The notes below the pieces were generated by a model. The model saw only the letters and a list, made by a program, of their open reading frames with translations. It was not told where the DNA came from and ran no database searches. The position numbers and the translations under genes were made by a program. Below are positions 32,373 to 41,694 of a stretch of 64,000 nucleotides of DNA, piece by piece. The stretch is from Hyphomicrobiaceae bacterium UBA7697 (GTDB lineage Bacteria; Pseudomonadota; Alphaproteobacteria; Rhizobiales; Methyloligellaceae). Where the stretch lies: assembly GCA_002482645.1 (NCBI GenBank), contig DLGJ01000002.1:182058-246057 (forward strand), read 5' to 3'. Positions within the stretch are counted from its first letter, which is position 1; every line of letters begins with the position of its first letter.

Positions 32373-32417
32373 TTGGCCGACCTGGACTTGGCCGACCTGG
32401 ATTGGGCCGACCTGGAT
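32373..32417. repeat. 15-bp tandem repeat, three copies
   Basis: Three units of TTGGCCGACCTGGAC/T (32373-32387, 32388-32402, 32403-32417) followed by a partial unit, in the gap upstream of the SH3-like gene. Read in the plus frame they encode pentapeptide-repeat-like LADLD units, but no gene contains them. Confidence 0.8.
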
Positions 32418-32467
32418 TGGGCGATTGGGCTATGGCATAGTGCCTGGAGCGTAAGGAGTTAGCGTCA

Positions 32468-33091
32468 ATGGCCGAGCATAAGCTTCTCGGGATTCTACTG
32501 GCTATCGGGCTCGTTCTGGTTGCCGGTGTCTTCGCGTTGATCGACACCGAAGATACCACGACCAAGGAGAAGGTGGGCACGACGGTGGACGTGACCCCGC
32601 CCGCCGAGACGGACATGCCGGCAAACCAGAATGCCAAGCGGGTCATGGGCGTACCACTCCCCCCGGACTCGCCGCTTGCGGGTAGGGTCCTGGTTTCGAA
32701 GCAGCCCGTGCAGGTGCTCTCCGAGCCAAGCCCGGCCGCGTCGCCGCTTTACAGCCTCCCAATGGGGCGGCCGTTCCGCGCCGTGGCGAAGCAAGGCAAC
32801 TATCTGCGGATTCAGGACGTGAACAGTGGCGCCGGCGGCTGGATCGAGGAAGCCGCGCTGGCGCCCGCGCCGGCGCAGACTCGGGCCGTCGAGGCCACGC
32901 CGGGATCGCCGGCACCCGCCGCCGCGCCTTCGGCCGCGCCCAGCCGCGCCGCGCCCAGGCCGCCGGTCTCTTCGTCGACGTCCAGGACCACGGCGTCCGC
33001 TCCCAAGGAGACGCGCAAGCGCACCGAGCGCAACTCCGGCGGTATTTTCGGCGGCAACGGGCCGCTGAAGGGGCTGTTCGGTAGCCAATAG
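32468..33091 (+). CDS. Membrane-anchored SH3-like domain protein
   Basis: A 207-residue protein with an N-terminal transmembrane anchor (about 6-26). A bacterial SH3 domain occupies about 72-133 (GRVLVSKQPVQVLSEPSPAASPLYSLPMGRPFRAVAKQ, NYLRIQDVNSGAGGWIEEAAL). A long Ala/Pro/Ser-rich low-complexity tail ends in GGIFGGNGPLKGLFGS. Such proteins usually sit in the periplasm and contact peptidoglycan, which fits the carboxypeptidase gene just upstream. AAGGAG precedes the start. The linker composition is extreme and probably unstructured. Confidence 0.8.
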   Translation: MAEHKLLGILLAIGLVLVAGVFALIDTEDTTTKEKVGTTVDVTPPAETDMPANQNAKRVMGVPLPPDSPLAGRVLVSKQPVQVLSEPSPAASPLYSLPMGRPFRAVAKQGNYLRIQDVNSGAGGWIEEAALAPAPAQTRAVEATPGSPAPAAAPSAAPSRAAPRPPVSSSTSRTTASAPKETRKRTERNSGGIFGGNGPLKGLFGSQ

Positions 33092-33239
33092 CGGGCTCAT
33101 CCATCCGTAGTCCCGTTGGCGAAGCGGTTCCGCAACGCGTGTCGAAGCCTCATGAGACTTTCCGGTAAGCCTGCGATTTGCGCATGACGGCAATGGGCGC
33201 TCGACGCATCTCGATGCGGGCGCAATGCCGTGTGGGGCG

Positions 33240-33497
33240 CTAGAGCGGACGGTGCTTCCCGACCGGAACGCCAACGACGAGATCGGCTTGGGCCGACTCG
33301 ACTCCGAGTGCTTCCGGCGCCGGGACGGTCGTCCATCGGTTGTTGAAATGCGCACCGAGCCAGATTAGGGCGATGACGCCGCTGAAGCCGAACAGTTCCA
33401 CAAGCTGATAACGCCGCATCAGATTCCAGACGCAATTCGGGCGTTGCCGCCTCAAGAAGCGCTTGCGCTGGTAGAAGGGTGTTAACGGGTTGAGCAT
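33240..33497 (-). CDS. Possible small membrane protein
   Basis: An 85-residue candidate: a basic N-terminus (LNPLTPFYQRKRFLRRQRPN), one hydrophobic segment (LVELFGFSGVIALIWLGAHF) and a short tail. The same frame stays open far upstream as an antisense shadow of the phosphoesterase gene, so only the part from 33497 is proposed. No good ribosome site is visible. Low certainty. Confidence 0.4.
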   Translation of the reverse strand: MLNPLTPFYQRKRFLRRQRPNCVWNLMRRYQLVELFGFSGVIALIWLGAHFNNRWTTVPAPEALGVESAQADLVVGVPVGKHRPL

Positions 33498-33653
33498 CGT
33501 CGTAGACTGACTATCGGTGCCGCTGAATGCTTGCGTAGACGAACCCTGGTCTAACAGCGCGCGCTCAAAGAACCGTTCACACGGACGCCGATTCTCTTGC
33601 TCCGCTGGAGAAACTGCCGACAAGGTGAGCGAAGTATTGACGCGGGAAACGCC

Positions 33654-34520
33654 ATGAGACTGCTTCTGGTCTCGGACTTTCACTATGCGCTGCCGCTCTT
33701 CGACTGGGTGTTGGAGGTGGCGGGGGATTTCGACGTGGTGGTCATGGCCGGGGACCACCTCGACCTTGCCTCTCTCGTCGACGGACGGGCCCAGGCGACG
33801 GTTGTGAAGAAATATTTCGAGCGCATCCGCGCCAAGACGCAGCTTCTGATCTGTTCGGGAAATCACGACCTCGATTCCAGAAACGAGGCCGGCGAGAAGA
33901 TGGCGCGCTGGCTTCTGGGCCGGCGCAACGATGGCGTCCTCTCCGACGGAGAGTCGAAAACGATCGGCGGCATCCTGTTCACCGTATGCCCTTGGTGGGA
34001 CGGGCCGGTATCGCAAGGCGAGATCGGCCGGCAATTGGCCGAGGCCGCGAAGCTGCGGCAAGGAGCGGCGCAAGGACAGGCGAAAGCGGGCCGGCAAGGA
34101 GACCGGCACGCAGAGCATCAAGGACGCTGGATTTGGATCTATCACGCGCCGCCCTCGAAATCTCCCATCGCCTGGGGTGGCGCGCGTTATTTCGGCGACG
34201 ACGCCTTGCGGAACTGGATCGGCCAGTACCAGCCGGACATCGTCATGTGCGGCCACGTTCACGAAGCGCCTTACGTGCGGAGCGGATCGTGGGTCGACCG
34301 CATCGGCAAGACCTGGGTATTCAATACGGGGCACTATATGGGTGCGCCGCCCGCCCACGTCATCATCGACACCGAGGCGGGAGAAGCCGTCTGGCGGTCC
34401 GCGGCGGGCAACCAGATCATTCGTTTCGACGAAGGCCTGACGCGTCCCGTCGCCACTCTGACAGCCCTGCCGGACTGGCTTACAGACGGGGATCCTTCGC
34501 CTGCTCTGGTCCAGGGCTGA
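33654..34520 (+). CDS. Metallophosphoesterase
   Basis: A 288-residue calcineurin-like phosphoesterase. The start at 33654 directly precedes the first metal motif (RLLLVSDFHY). Further motifs are MAGDHLD, SGNHD and the late GHVHEAPY, giving the standard two-metal site. A charged insertion (QLAEAAKLRQGAAQGQAKAG) interrupts the middle. The substrate cannot be told. The 3' end overlaps the convergent cyclic-nucleotide-binding gene by 41 bp. Confidence 0.88.
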   Translation: MRLLLVSDFHYALPLFDWVLEVAGDFDVVVMAGDHLDLASLVDGRAQATVVKKYFERIRAKTQLLICSGNHDLDSRNEAGEKMARWLLGRRNDGVLSDGESKTIGGILFTVCPWWDGPVSQGEIGRQLAEAAKLRQGAAQGQAKAGRQGDRHAEHQGRWIWIYHAPPSKSPIAWGGARYFGDDALRNWIGQYQPDIVMCGHVHEAPYVRSGSWVDRIGKTWVFNTGHYMGAPPAHVIIDTEAGEAVWRSAAGNQIIRFDEGLTRPVATLTALPDWLTDGDPSPALVQG

Positions 34521-34971
34521 ATTCGTCGTCTTGATTGTGCAAGAGCGCATCGAGCACGTCGCCGACCATGCCGAGGTGGTTGGCCTGTCCTTCGAATTGT
34601 CTCTTGATGTCGGCGAGATAGGTGGTCGCCGCGTTGAGCCGTCCGGCGATCAGACGGCAGACATGATACGCAATTTCGGGATTGGAACGCAGAAAGCGCG
34701 CCGCGTCGTCGAAAACATAGACCGTACACGGCGTCAATGCCCGGACGGTCGCCGTGTGGGGCCGGGTCAGAAGGACGGACATCTCGCCGAACAGGGCACC
34801 CGGTTCATCGACGATCGCGACCTGCGTCTCGCCACGCAGGACTTCCACGGTCCCGTCCTTCAGCACGAAGAGATGCCCCGAGGCCTTGCCTTCCGGCAAC
34901 AGGACCTGCCCAGCCGGATATTCGGCGACCGGCGCCCCGTGGCAGACTTCGAGCAGCGAGCGCATGCGCAA
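34480..34971 (-). CDS. Cyclic nucleotide-binding domain protein
   Basis: A 163-residue protein with a single Crp-type cyclic-nucleotide-binding domain (residues about 10-120: VLLPEGKASGHLFVLKDGTVEVLRG, EPGALFGEMSVLLTRPHTATVRAL). There is no DNA-binding helix-turn-helix; the domain is followed by a helical tail. The phosphate-binding FGEMSVL/RPHTATV pattern is conserved, so it may bind cAMP or cGMP and act on another protein. It overlaps the end of the convergent phosphoesterase gene. Confidence 0.88.
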   Translation of the reverse strand: MRMRSLLEVCHGAPVAEYPAGQVLLPEGKASGHLFVLKDGTVEVLRGETQVAIVDEPGALFGEMSVLLTRPHTATVRALTPCTVYVFDDAARFLRSNPEIAYHVCRLIAGRLNAATTYLADIKRQFEGQANHLGMVGDVLDALLHNQDDEFSPGPEQAKDPRL

Positions 34972-35032
34972 AACCTATCGCGGACCGGGCCGTTGTCAAA
35001 CACTCCGGGCCCGGAAACAGAGCGCCGCTCGG

Positions 35033-37336
35033 CTACTGTCCCGAAAGCCAGTTGTTCAGAAGCTGCTTGCCGATGTCTTCGGGCTTCACCTTCTTCTTTT
35101 TGTTGTTGGTCTGCTGCTGGGTCTGAGTCTGCGTTTGCTTCTTCGGTTGCTGCGTATTCTGCGTCGCGGCGTTCGGTGCCGGAGCGGCCTTCGGTTGCGG
35201 CGCCGCATTCGGCGTAGGCGCGGCTTGGGTACCGCCCAGCAATCCGCCAATGCCTTCGATCAGCTTGCCCTTGTCGATCTTGCCGTCCTTGACCACGCCT
35301 TCCAGCGTTCCGGCGGTCCCGCCGAGACCCGGTAGCTTCTTCAGATCCTTGCCGAACTGCTTGTAGCGGGCGATCGCCTCGGCGGGGTTCTCGAGAATGC
35401 CCTTGATATCGGGATAGATCTTCGGCTTCGCCCAAGGGCCGACGATCATAACCGGCACGCCGAGACCCGAGACGTCCTGTTGGCCGCCCTGCCCTTCCAG
35501 CGACGCGACGAGTTGCGGATCGACACGCAGCTTCAATGTCTTTTGCGGAAGGTTGACCGTCCCGCTACCGGTGACGCGCACGAGCGGCCCGAGCAGATGG
35601 AGGTCGTCCGTCGTGGCCTGCCCCTTGGCGATCTTGAACGTGGCTCCGAGCGAGGCGAAGTCCGTCTTCTCCTGCGCCCCGCCTTGCCAGCCATTGAGCG
35701 CGCCCTGGCCGAGACTGCGGATCATCTTCGCGACGTTCATGCCGCGGATCGCACCGTTCTTGAATTCGACGCTCGCCGTTCCGCCAAGCGAGCCCACCAT
35801 GGCTCTCTGACTGGCACCGCTGGCGTTGAGATCGACGACGAGGGTGCCTTTGCCGTCGATCCTCTCCATCGCGGCCACATCCTTGAGGAGCGTGCGGCCG
35901 TCGAAATTCGTCACGTTGAGTTTTACGTGGTGCGCCGGCGTCTTGCGGCTGGCATCGACCGCCAGCGAGGCGTTTCCGGTGCCTTGATAGAGCCCGAACT
36001 TCGAGAGCGTCGCGTTGAGCTTGCCGCCATTGAGTGTCGCTTGCAGCGTGATCGGCTTGATCTTGACCTGGTCGTAGATGAGTTGCTCGGCGCGCAAGTT
36101 CAGCTTGCCGTTCACCGCCTTCAGCACCGAAAGATCGATCTTCTCGTTGCTCCAGCCGGTGCTGGCTGCCCCGCCGCCCTTCTTGGCACCGCCTCCGCTA
36201 CCCGGCTTGGCGCCGGAGGATTTGCCGCCCGACGATTTGCCGCCGCCGGTCAGCGCGTTGATGTCGAGCGTCTTGGCGCCGATGGCGGCGACGACATAGG
36301 GCACCTTGTTCGCAAGATTGGCCTGCAGCTGCCCCGCCAAGACGGTTCCGCGCACATTGGCCCGCAGCGGGTTCACCGTAACGATATTGTCCTTGTAGAC
36401 GACGTTGCCGGCAAAGGTGTCGTGCCCCATCGTTCCGGTGAGCTGGCTGAGGGTCGCGGTGCCGTCTCTATACACCGCCGTTCCGGAGAGGGTCTTGTTT
36501 CCGGACTTCGCGCTGAACTGCGACAAGGTGAAGACCTCGTTCTTGAACGAGGCCGCGCCGCTCAGTTGGACTGGATCGTCCAGCGTGCCCGGCAGATGCG
36601 CGTTGAGGCGAACGGGAACCGAGGCGCCGCCGAGGAACGGCCCGAAATTTCCGATCACGGCGCCGAGTTTCATCGTCTTGCCGTCCACGACGGCGCTCGT
36701 GTCCAGCGTCAGCGGCTCGTTATATCCCGGCAGCGAAGCGGTGAGGTCGAGCTTCTCGATGCGCGTTCCGGGCTTCCCCCCGGAAGACGGCAGGGTCACC
36801 GTCCCATTTTTGATCACGAGCTTGTCGAGCGAAATGGATTTCAATTGCTCGGCGAATTGGGCCATGCCCGATCCGCTCCCGCCGGCGGGCGCGGCCGGAG
36901 GCATCGCTTGGGGCGCGGCGCCCTGCTGCCCGGCCGGAGGTGCCATCTGAGGCGCGGGCGCTTGAGGCGCCGCGCCCATCATGGTCTGCGGAATGGCGAC
37001 GACGGGGTCCACCAGGGTCACTTCCCGCACACGGTAGTTCCCCTGCAAGAGGCCGGCGAGCTTCAGATCGAAGCGCACCTTCTTGGCCTTCGCGAATTCG
37101 GCATCGCCACTCGCCGTCGGCTGCGCGATGCCGACATCTTCGGCCACGAGCGCGATCGACGGAAAAACGGTAATGTCGAGCGGTCCGCTGACACGGAGCC
37201 GGTAGCCCGTCATTTGCTCGACCCGTGCGAAGAGTTCGTTTCGAAGGTCATCTGTCGAGATGAACATCGGGACGGCGAGAACGAGGGCCGCGATGATGAC
37301 CACAATGCCCGTCAGAATCGAAAAAATTAGCCGCAA
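35033..37336 (-). CDS. AsmA-family protein
   Basis: A 767-residue AsmA-like protein with an N-terminal membrane anchor (LIFSILTGIVVIIAALVLAVP) and a TTG start with GGAGAAG 4 nt before it. The AsmA opening RVEQMTGYRLRVSGPLDITVFPSIALVAEDVGI is clear. Long beta-rich repeats follow, and the C-terminal AsmA_2 region (GKGTLVVDLNASGASQRAMVGSLGGTASVEFKNGAIRGMNV) is present. Low-complexity Pro/Gln stretches interrupt the repeats (for example AAPQAPAPQMAPPAGQQ). The family acts in lipid transport to and assembly of the outer membrane. Single-gene unit. Confidence 0.92.
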   Translation of the reverse strand: MRLIFSILTGIVVIIAALVLAVPMFISTDDLRNELFARVEQMTGYRLRVSGPLDITVFPSIALVAEDVGIAQPTASGDAEFAKAKKVRFDLKLAGLLQGNYRVREVTLVDPVVAIPQTMMGAAPQAPAPQMAPPAGQQGAAPQAMPPAAPAGGSGSGMAQFAEQLKSISLDKLVIKNGTVTLPSSGGKPGTRIEKLDLTASLPGYNEPLTLDTSAVVDGKTMKLGAVIGNFGPFLGGASVPVRLNAHLPGTLDDPVQLSGAASFKNEVFTLSQFSAKSGNKTLSGTAVYRDGTATLSQLTGTMGHDTFAGNVVYKDNIVTVNPLRANVRGTVLAGQLQANLANKVPYVVAAIGAKTLDINALTGGGKSSGGKSSGAKPGSGGGAKKGGGAASTGWSNEKIDLSVLKAVNGKLNLRAEQLIYDQVKIKPITLQATLNGGKLNATLSKFGLYQGTGNASLAVDASRKTPAHHVKLNVTNFDGRTLLKDVAAMERIDGKGTLVVDLNASGASQRAMVGSLGGTASVEFKNGAIRGMNVAKMIRSLGQGALNGWQGGAQEKTDFASLGATFKIAKGQATTDDLHLLGPLVRVTGSGTVNLPQKTLKLRVDPQLVASLEGQGGQQDVSGLGVPVMIVGPWAKPKIYPDIKGILENPAEAIARYKQFGKDLKKLPGLGGTAGTLEGVVKDGKIDKGKLIEGIGGLLGGTQAAPTPNAAPQPKAAPAPNAATQNTQQPKKQTQTQTQQQTNNKKKKVKPEDIGKQLLNNWLSGQ

Positions 37337-37592
37337 GACGCTTCTCCGCGCGTTTCGAAAGATCGTGCCAAGAGTACCGTGATTCCCCGCAACTCGGAAA
37401 AGACCCGATAATCCTCGAAAAACCTCATCGTGAATTCGGAATCTGGCCCGGAATTACGTGCAAATGACGGCCAGGGACAATAGAGACGGTGCAAGATTCG
37501 CGGCCTCGATCCGCGGTCCTGGTCCGCAGTCTTGCCCTTTTGGCATAGCCCTCATACACCGGGACGGTAGGCAATTTTCCAGGAGACTTTCG

Positions 37593-38336
37593 ATGCCGCG
37601 CCTCATTCTCCTCAGACACGGCCAAAGCATCTGGAATCGGGACGCCGTCTTCACCGGCTGGACCGACGTCGACCTATGCGACAACGGCATCAGGGAAGCC
37701 AATCGCGCCGCCGAGCTCTTGAAAGAGCATGACATTCAGTTCGATCAGTGCTTTGCGTCCTATCTCCATCGCTCCATCCACACCCTTTGGATCGTTCTGG
37801 GTGCGCTCGATCTGACCTGGCTGCCCGTCGAACGCAATTGGCGTCTCAACGAACGCCACTATGGCGCGCTGCAGGGCCGGAAGCGGGACGAGGTCATGGA
37901 GGAGGTCGGACGAGAACAGCTCCAGCTCTGGCGCCGCAGCTACACCGCACGGCCGCCCGCGCTGAGCGAGGACGACCCGCGATTTCCGGGCAACCTGCGC
38001 AAATATGACGGCGTGCCGCGGCGCCACCTGCCTGTCACGGAAAGCTTGAAGGACACCGTTTCGCGGGTCCTGCCATTCTGGCAGGAGCGCGTGGAACCGC
38101 TGATGATGCAGGGGCGCATCCCCCTGGTCTCCGCCCACGGAAACAGCCTGCGTGGGCTCATCAAATATCTCGACGGCATCTCCGACGAGGACATTCCCAC
38201 TCTCGAGGTCCCGACCGGCAAACCGCTCGTCTACGAACTCGACGACGGCCTGCGCACGATCCGCAGTTATTACCTCGAAGACGGGCGGGACGTGCATAGT
38301 CTGCCCAAGGCAACGGCTGCCCCCTCGACAGCCTAG
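37593..38336 (+). CDS. gpmA: 2,3-bisphosphoglycerate-dependent phosphoglycerate mutase
   Basis: A 247-residue glycolytic phosphoglycerate mutase. The start at 37593 gives the family N-terminus PRLILLRHGQSIWN with the phosphohistidine in RHG, and AGGAGA lies before it. Other segments are FTGWTDVDL, LNERHYGALQGR, PVTESLKDTVSRVLPFW and VSAHGNSLRGLIKYLDG. The usual S-x-L-x-R-A-x-x-T motif is altered to SYLHRSIHTLW, as in some family members. Complete and probably active. Confidence 0.95.
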   Translation: MPRLILLRHGQSIWNRDAVFTGWTDVDLCDNGIREANRAAELLKEHDIQFDQCFASYLHRSIHTLWIVLGALDLTWLPVERNWRLNERHYGALQGRKRDEVMEEVGREQLQLWRRSYTARPPALSEDDPRFPGNLRKYDGVPRRHLPVTESLKDTVSRVLPFWQERVEPLMMQGRIPLVSAHGNSLRGLIKYLDGISDEDIPTLEVPTGKPLVYELDDGLRTIRSYYLEDGRDVHSLPKATAAPSTA

Positions 38337-38357
38337 AGGCGGCGACGGCAAAGCGCC

Positions 38358-38693
38358 TCAGCGATAAAGGCGCGGTCCATAAGCACCGCAAGCGCCTTCC
38401 AGCCGGATGTCGCCGCCGAGGGCCTGGCAGATCCGAACCTTCTTCAAGGGATCGTTCCGTACCTCCGCGTCGGAGACGCGCCAACCATAGCTCCGGGCGA
38501 CACGCGCGATCTGCCGGTCCCGGCAATAGAGCGTCGATATGAGCCCGCTCTTGGTGACCTGGAAGATCCCCTTGCATTGGATCTTCGCGGCGGCGGGTGT
38601 CGCGGCGATCCCAGCAACGAAAAGGACGCTCGCGGCCAGGATTACAGCCGGGGCCGCCCGGTTCCGGATCGGGTTTGTACGGTCGCAGCACAT
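38358..38693 (-). CDS. Exported Cys-containing hypothetical protein
   Basis: A 111-residue protein. An AGGAGG site precedes the ATG at 38693. A signal peptide (AAPAVILAASVLFVAGIAATPAAA) ends before residue 37. The mature part has four cysteines (IQCKG, LYCRD, RICQAL, GACGAYG) that could form two disulphides, and basic segments. It resembles small conserved periplasmic proteins of Hyphomicrobiales without assigned role. Convergent with gpmA, 21 bp apart. Confidence 0.75.
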   Translation of the reverse strand: MCCDRTNPIRNRAAPAVILAASVLFVAGIAATPAAAKIQCKGIFQVTKSGLISTLYCRDRQIARVARSYGWRVSDAEVRNDPLKKVRICQALGGDIRLEGACGAYGPRLYR

Positions 38694-38734
38694 CGTCGCC
38701 TCCTCTCGCATGGACCGGCCGGATCGTTGCGCCG

Positions 38735-39487
38735 TTACCACTCGACGGATTGCAGAGCCGGAAAGGACCCGTCCTCGCGATAACCGTAAGCCTCGCCGTT
38801 CGGCCATACGGCCGCGGGGCGCCCGTCGGTCACGAGCCTCCCGTCCTCGAGCGTCAGGCGCGGCAAGGGCAGGCAAACGAAGCGCTCGCCGACGATCCAA
38901 AACGAACCCAGTCCCGCCATCAGGGCGTCGGCGAAAGGCAGATAGGCCTCGTTGAGATCCTCCAGTCCGTCGCTGTCGACGCTCGCGCTGGCGACCACAT
39001 CGCGCATGACCGAGGTGACCAGCGAGGCGACATTGTAGCCGCGCGTGCCGGCTTCGCCGGGAATGAGATTGCGGAGAGTCAAAGCGAAGGCCTCCAAATG
39101 GAGCGCGTCCGCGATCCGTTCCGCGGCGGCCTCTTGAGCTTCGCGATAGGCCGCCAAGACCGCTTCGTCCGAACTGAGCTCGGCCAGCGCCTGATCTCGC
39201 ATGGCCTTCGTTCTCTCGGCCCAACGGCAAGACTCCGAGCTGTCGAAATCGATCCCCGCGAGTTCTTCGTTGGCCTGTTGCGGCCCCATGGCCCAAGCGA
39301 AAGTCACGTCGCGAAACCCGATCAGCCTCGCATGCCGGCCGACAGCCTCTTCCACGACCAGCGGATCGAAATACGGCCGCTCCGGATCGATGCCATTAAG
39401 GCGCGCGATAATCTTTTCGACTTCGTCCACCAACGCTCTACCCTCCCGCGAAGGGCCCAGTTTGGGCACCTTCTGTGTGCCGTCCAA
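38735..39487 (-). CDS. Hypothetical protein, possibly DUF6745-like
   Basis: A 250-residue acidic, mostly helical cytoplasmic protein with a TTG start; a later start near 39434 is equally possible. The opening helices (VEEAVGRHARLIGFRDVTFAWAMGP) and the end (GLGSFWIVGERFVCLPLPRLTLEDGRLVTDGRPAAVWPNGEAYGYRED) have the layout I recall for DUF6745 proteins; this is not certain. No catalytic motif is seen. It is separated from the upstream methyltransferase gene by about 160 bp. Confidence 0.6.
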   Translation of the reverse strand: MDGTQKVPKLGPSREGRALVDEVEKIIARLNGIDPERPYFDPLVVEEAVGRHARLIGFRDVTFAWAMGPQQANEELAGIDFDSSESCRWAERTKAMRDQALAELSSDEAVLAAYREAQEAAAERIADALHLEAFALTLRNLIPGEAGTRGYNVASLVTSVMRDVVASASVDSDGLEDLNEAYLPFADALMAGLGSFWIVGERFVCLPLPRLTLEDGRLVTDGRPAAVWPNGEAYGYREDGSFPALQSVEW

Positions 39488-39647
39488 TCCCGATATTGGA
39501 TCTTTGCTGCTTATTGACGGTCAGGCCGGAACGGCGCGTAAGGTCCAGCGGCGACCTTCCCAGCTGAGACTATACGCCGATGGGAGCCACTGTGAAACGC
39601 CTTGGGCGTGCATTGCAAAATCGGGACATGGCGGACGAAAGCCGCCT

Positions 39648-40328
39648 CTAAGCGGGGCCGTCAGCTTTACGAATTGCGATGAAGGATTTGGTCATGCCGA
39701 GAAACGTTTCCTCGACGATCTCCGCATCGGGGAAGAGCGTGCGGACCTCGTCCCGGTCGAGCAAGCGGATCTCCTCGAAGACCGAATCGACTTCCTCGCG
39801 CGGCGGACGATGGATCCAGAACCAGGCGCTGAAGAACGGGATCAAACGCCGGTAGAGCGCGCGCGGCAGAAGGTGAATGCCCGGCGCGATGAAATGCGGC
39901 TCGACGAAGAACCAGCGGTTGGGCGTCTGGACGTAATAGTTTTTCGAGATGCGCCGCATCTCTTCGGCGAAAGCCTTCTGCCTCTCCCAATCCCCGACAT
40001 GCTCGATGACCGAATTGGAGAAGGCGATATCGAAGCTGTCGTTCTCGAAGGGCAGCTTCGTCCCGTCCGCCCGGCGAAAAATGAAGCGGCCGCGCTCCTC
40101 GTCTTTAATGTTGATGTTGCAGATCGTGACTTGCGGCTTCTCGGGGATATAGCCCCAGTTCTGCGTGGTCCCGCCGACATCGCAAATGCGCGTCGCATCG
40201 CTCACCCGAAAGCGCTCCGCGAACGTCTTCATTCGGGACGGACGAAACCAATCTTGGAACATTACATAGACGCGACCGACATCCATCGGCTGAAGTCTCC
40301 CAAAAAGCTCTTGCGCAGACTGCATCAT
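39648..40328 (-). CDS. Class I SAM-dependent methyltransferase
   Basis: A 226-residue methyltransferase of the UbiE/type 11 kind. The SAM-binding motif I is degenerate but recognisable (ICDVGGTTQNWG), followed by RADGTKLPFENDSFDIAFSNSVIEHV, typical of motif II and post-II. Its C-terminal half has aromatic, basic segments (NRWFFVEPHFIAPGIHLLP) suggesting a lipid-linked or membrane-near substrate. It is the last gene of the minus-strand polysaccharide set and may methylate a sugar of the repeat unit. The acceptor is unknown. Confidence 0.85.
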   Translation of the reverse strand: MMQSAQELFGRLQPMDVGRVYVMFQDWFRPSRMKTFAERFRVSDATRICDVGGTTQNWGYIPEKPQVTICNINIKDEERGRFIFRRADGTKLPFENDSFDIAFSNSVIEHVGDWERQKAFAEEMRRISKNYYVQTPNRWFFVEPHFIAPGIHLLPRALYRRLIPFFSAWFWIHRPPREEVDSVFEEIRLLDRDEVRTLFPDAEIVEETFLGMTKSFIAIRKADGPA

Positions 40329-40470
40329 GTCCGGAAACGAAACGTGGATTCCTACAATCCCGGGAGTTGCAGATTTCAGGCCAAATCAGCAGATGCAAGC
40401 CGGCAAACGTTTGACCGAGATGCGCAGGACTGTCCAGGGACGCCTAAACCGGCGGCACACAGCCCGGTCC

Positions 40471-41694
40471 CTACGTCGTGCTCGACGAGATTCGCAATGA
40501 CTCCCGCAAAGCCGATGGGGCGAAGGCCAAGAGACCCGGACTCTCGAGCCTCTCCGCAACACCGTCGCCGCATGCGTGCGGCGTTCGCAGCACGGTCAAT
40601 TGCTCTTCGACCCTCATCGCCACCTCTTCCCAAGACAGGATTCCGTTCTGCCAAGAGGCGGACCTCTTGGCCTCGAGGGCCCGGCCGATCACGCCGGCCC
40701 AATCGTCCTCGCCGTCCTGGCGATACACGATCACGTTGGCGCGGCTGCCCGCGAGCAGATCCGGCGCGACGATCGGCAGCAGGCAATACGAATATTGGAT
40801 CAGCTTGAGACTCGACTGCACGAGATAGCGTTCGCGTTTCGACATCTTGTAGGGCGCGATGCCGAAATCCGCGAACTTGATGAACGGCACCGTCTCGCCG
40901 AAGGGCCGCTCGCCATAGACTTTCACGTTCCCGGGAAACGGACCGTAGATGCCGGAGCCGAATAGGTGGAAGCATACATCGGGGGCGCTCGCCGCCATCG
41001 CGGTCACCGCATCGTTGTCGAACAACATGTTGCCGACGACCACGGCGTTCCGGCTGTTCCGCGGATAGGGCGACGTCGTGCAAAGATCGAACGCGCGTTT
41101 CTCGATGCCTTGCGGCAGATAGGCCACCTTGCTTTGCGCCGGCAGGTGCCGCGCCATGCACGGCGAGGGCACGCAGACGTGATCGAACAACGGCGCGATC
41201 CGTTGCTCGATCTCGCTGAGATAGCTCGACGCACCGATGCTATCGAGGTGGTCTCGGCGGAAGTAAATCGTCAGAATTTCCGGCTTGCAGCGGCGAATGG
41301 CATCGAACAGGCAAAGGCTCGTGCCGCCCTCGAGAAACACCGCATCGGCGGACCGCAGCTCCTCCTTCAAGAAGTGCGGCAGGACGTGCCCATAGAGCCG
41401 AAAGAACCATCCGGTGGCCCGGTTCAGCGTCGGGTTTTGGGTGCTGAACGGATGAAACGGAGGCATGTAGCACGCCGAGCGGTAGCCGGGCGATTGCTCG
41501 ACGAAGCGGTTCTTCTGCGCCGACGCAAGAGACCGGTAGAGCGAGCGGTCCTTCAGATAGGTCAGCGTACTGAAGCCGACGGAAACCGTGGACACGGCGT
41601 GGCCGCGATCGGCCAGCGCCTGGGAAACGAAATGCACGCTGGTCTTGCGCGTCGACGGCAAGAACGCATGGGACGATATGAAGAGAATTTTCAT
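40471..41694 (-). CDS. GumK-like glycosyltransferase (GT-B)
   Basis: A 407-residue GT-B enzyme. The start ILFISSHAFLPSTRKTSVHFVSQALADRGHAVSTVSVGFS resembles the GumK (GT70) glucuronosyltransferase family. The second half carries nucleotide-sugar-domain segments (VVVGNMLFDNDAV, VKVYGERPFGETVPFIKFADFGIAPY). In xanthan synthesis GumK adds glucuronic acid to the lipid-linked Man-Glc-Glc chain; the same step is inferred here from the other gum-like genes. Its ATG overlaps the stop of the ATP-grasp gene by 4 nt. Confidence 0.8.
   Translation of the reverse strand: MKILFISSHAFLPSTRKTSVHFVSQALADRGHAVSTVSVGFSTLTYLKDRSLYRSLASAQKNRFVEQSPGYRSACYMPPFHPFSTQNPTLNRATGWFFRLYGHVLPHFLKEELRSADAVFLEGGTSLCLFDAIRRCKPEILTIYFRRDHLDSIGASSYLSEIEQRIAPLFDHVCVPSPCMARHLPAQSKVAYLPQGIEKRAFDLCTTSPYPRNSRNAVVVGNMLFDNDAVTAMAASAPDVCFHLFGSGIYGPFPGNVKVYGERPFGETVPFIKFADFGIAPYKMSKRERYLVQSSLKLIQYSYCLLPIVAPDLLAGSRANVIVYRQDGEDDWAGVIGRALEAKRSASWQNGILSWEEVAMRVEEQLTVLRTPHACGDGVAERLESPGLLAFAPSALRESLRISSSTT

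Noticed and set aside
33500..34550. Upstream extension of the small minus-strand frame at 33240 to 436 residues
   Set aside because: Runs antisense through the phosphoesterase gene; only the last 85 residues look protein-like.
35480..37330. 616-residue plus-strand open frame opposite the AsmA gene
   Set aside because: Antisense shadow; Arg/His-rich translation without motifs.
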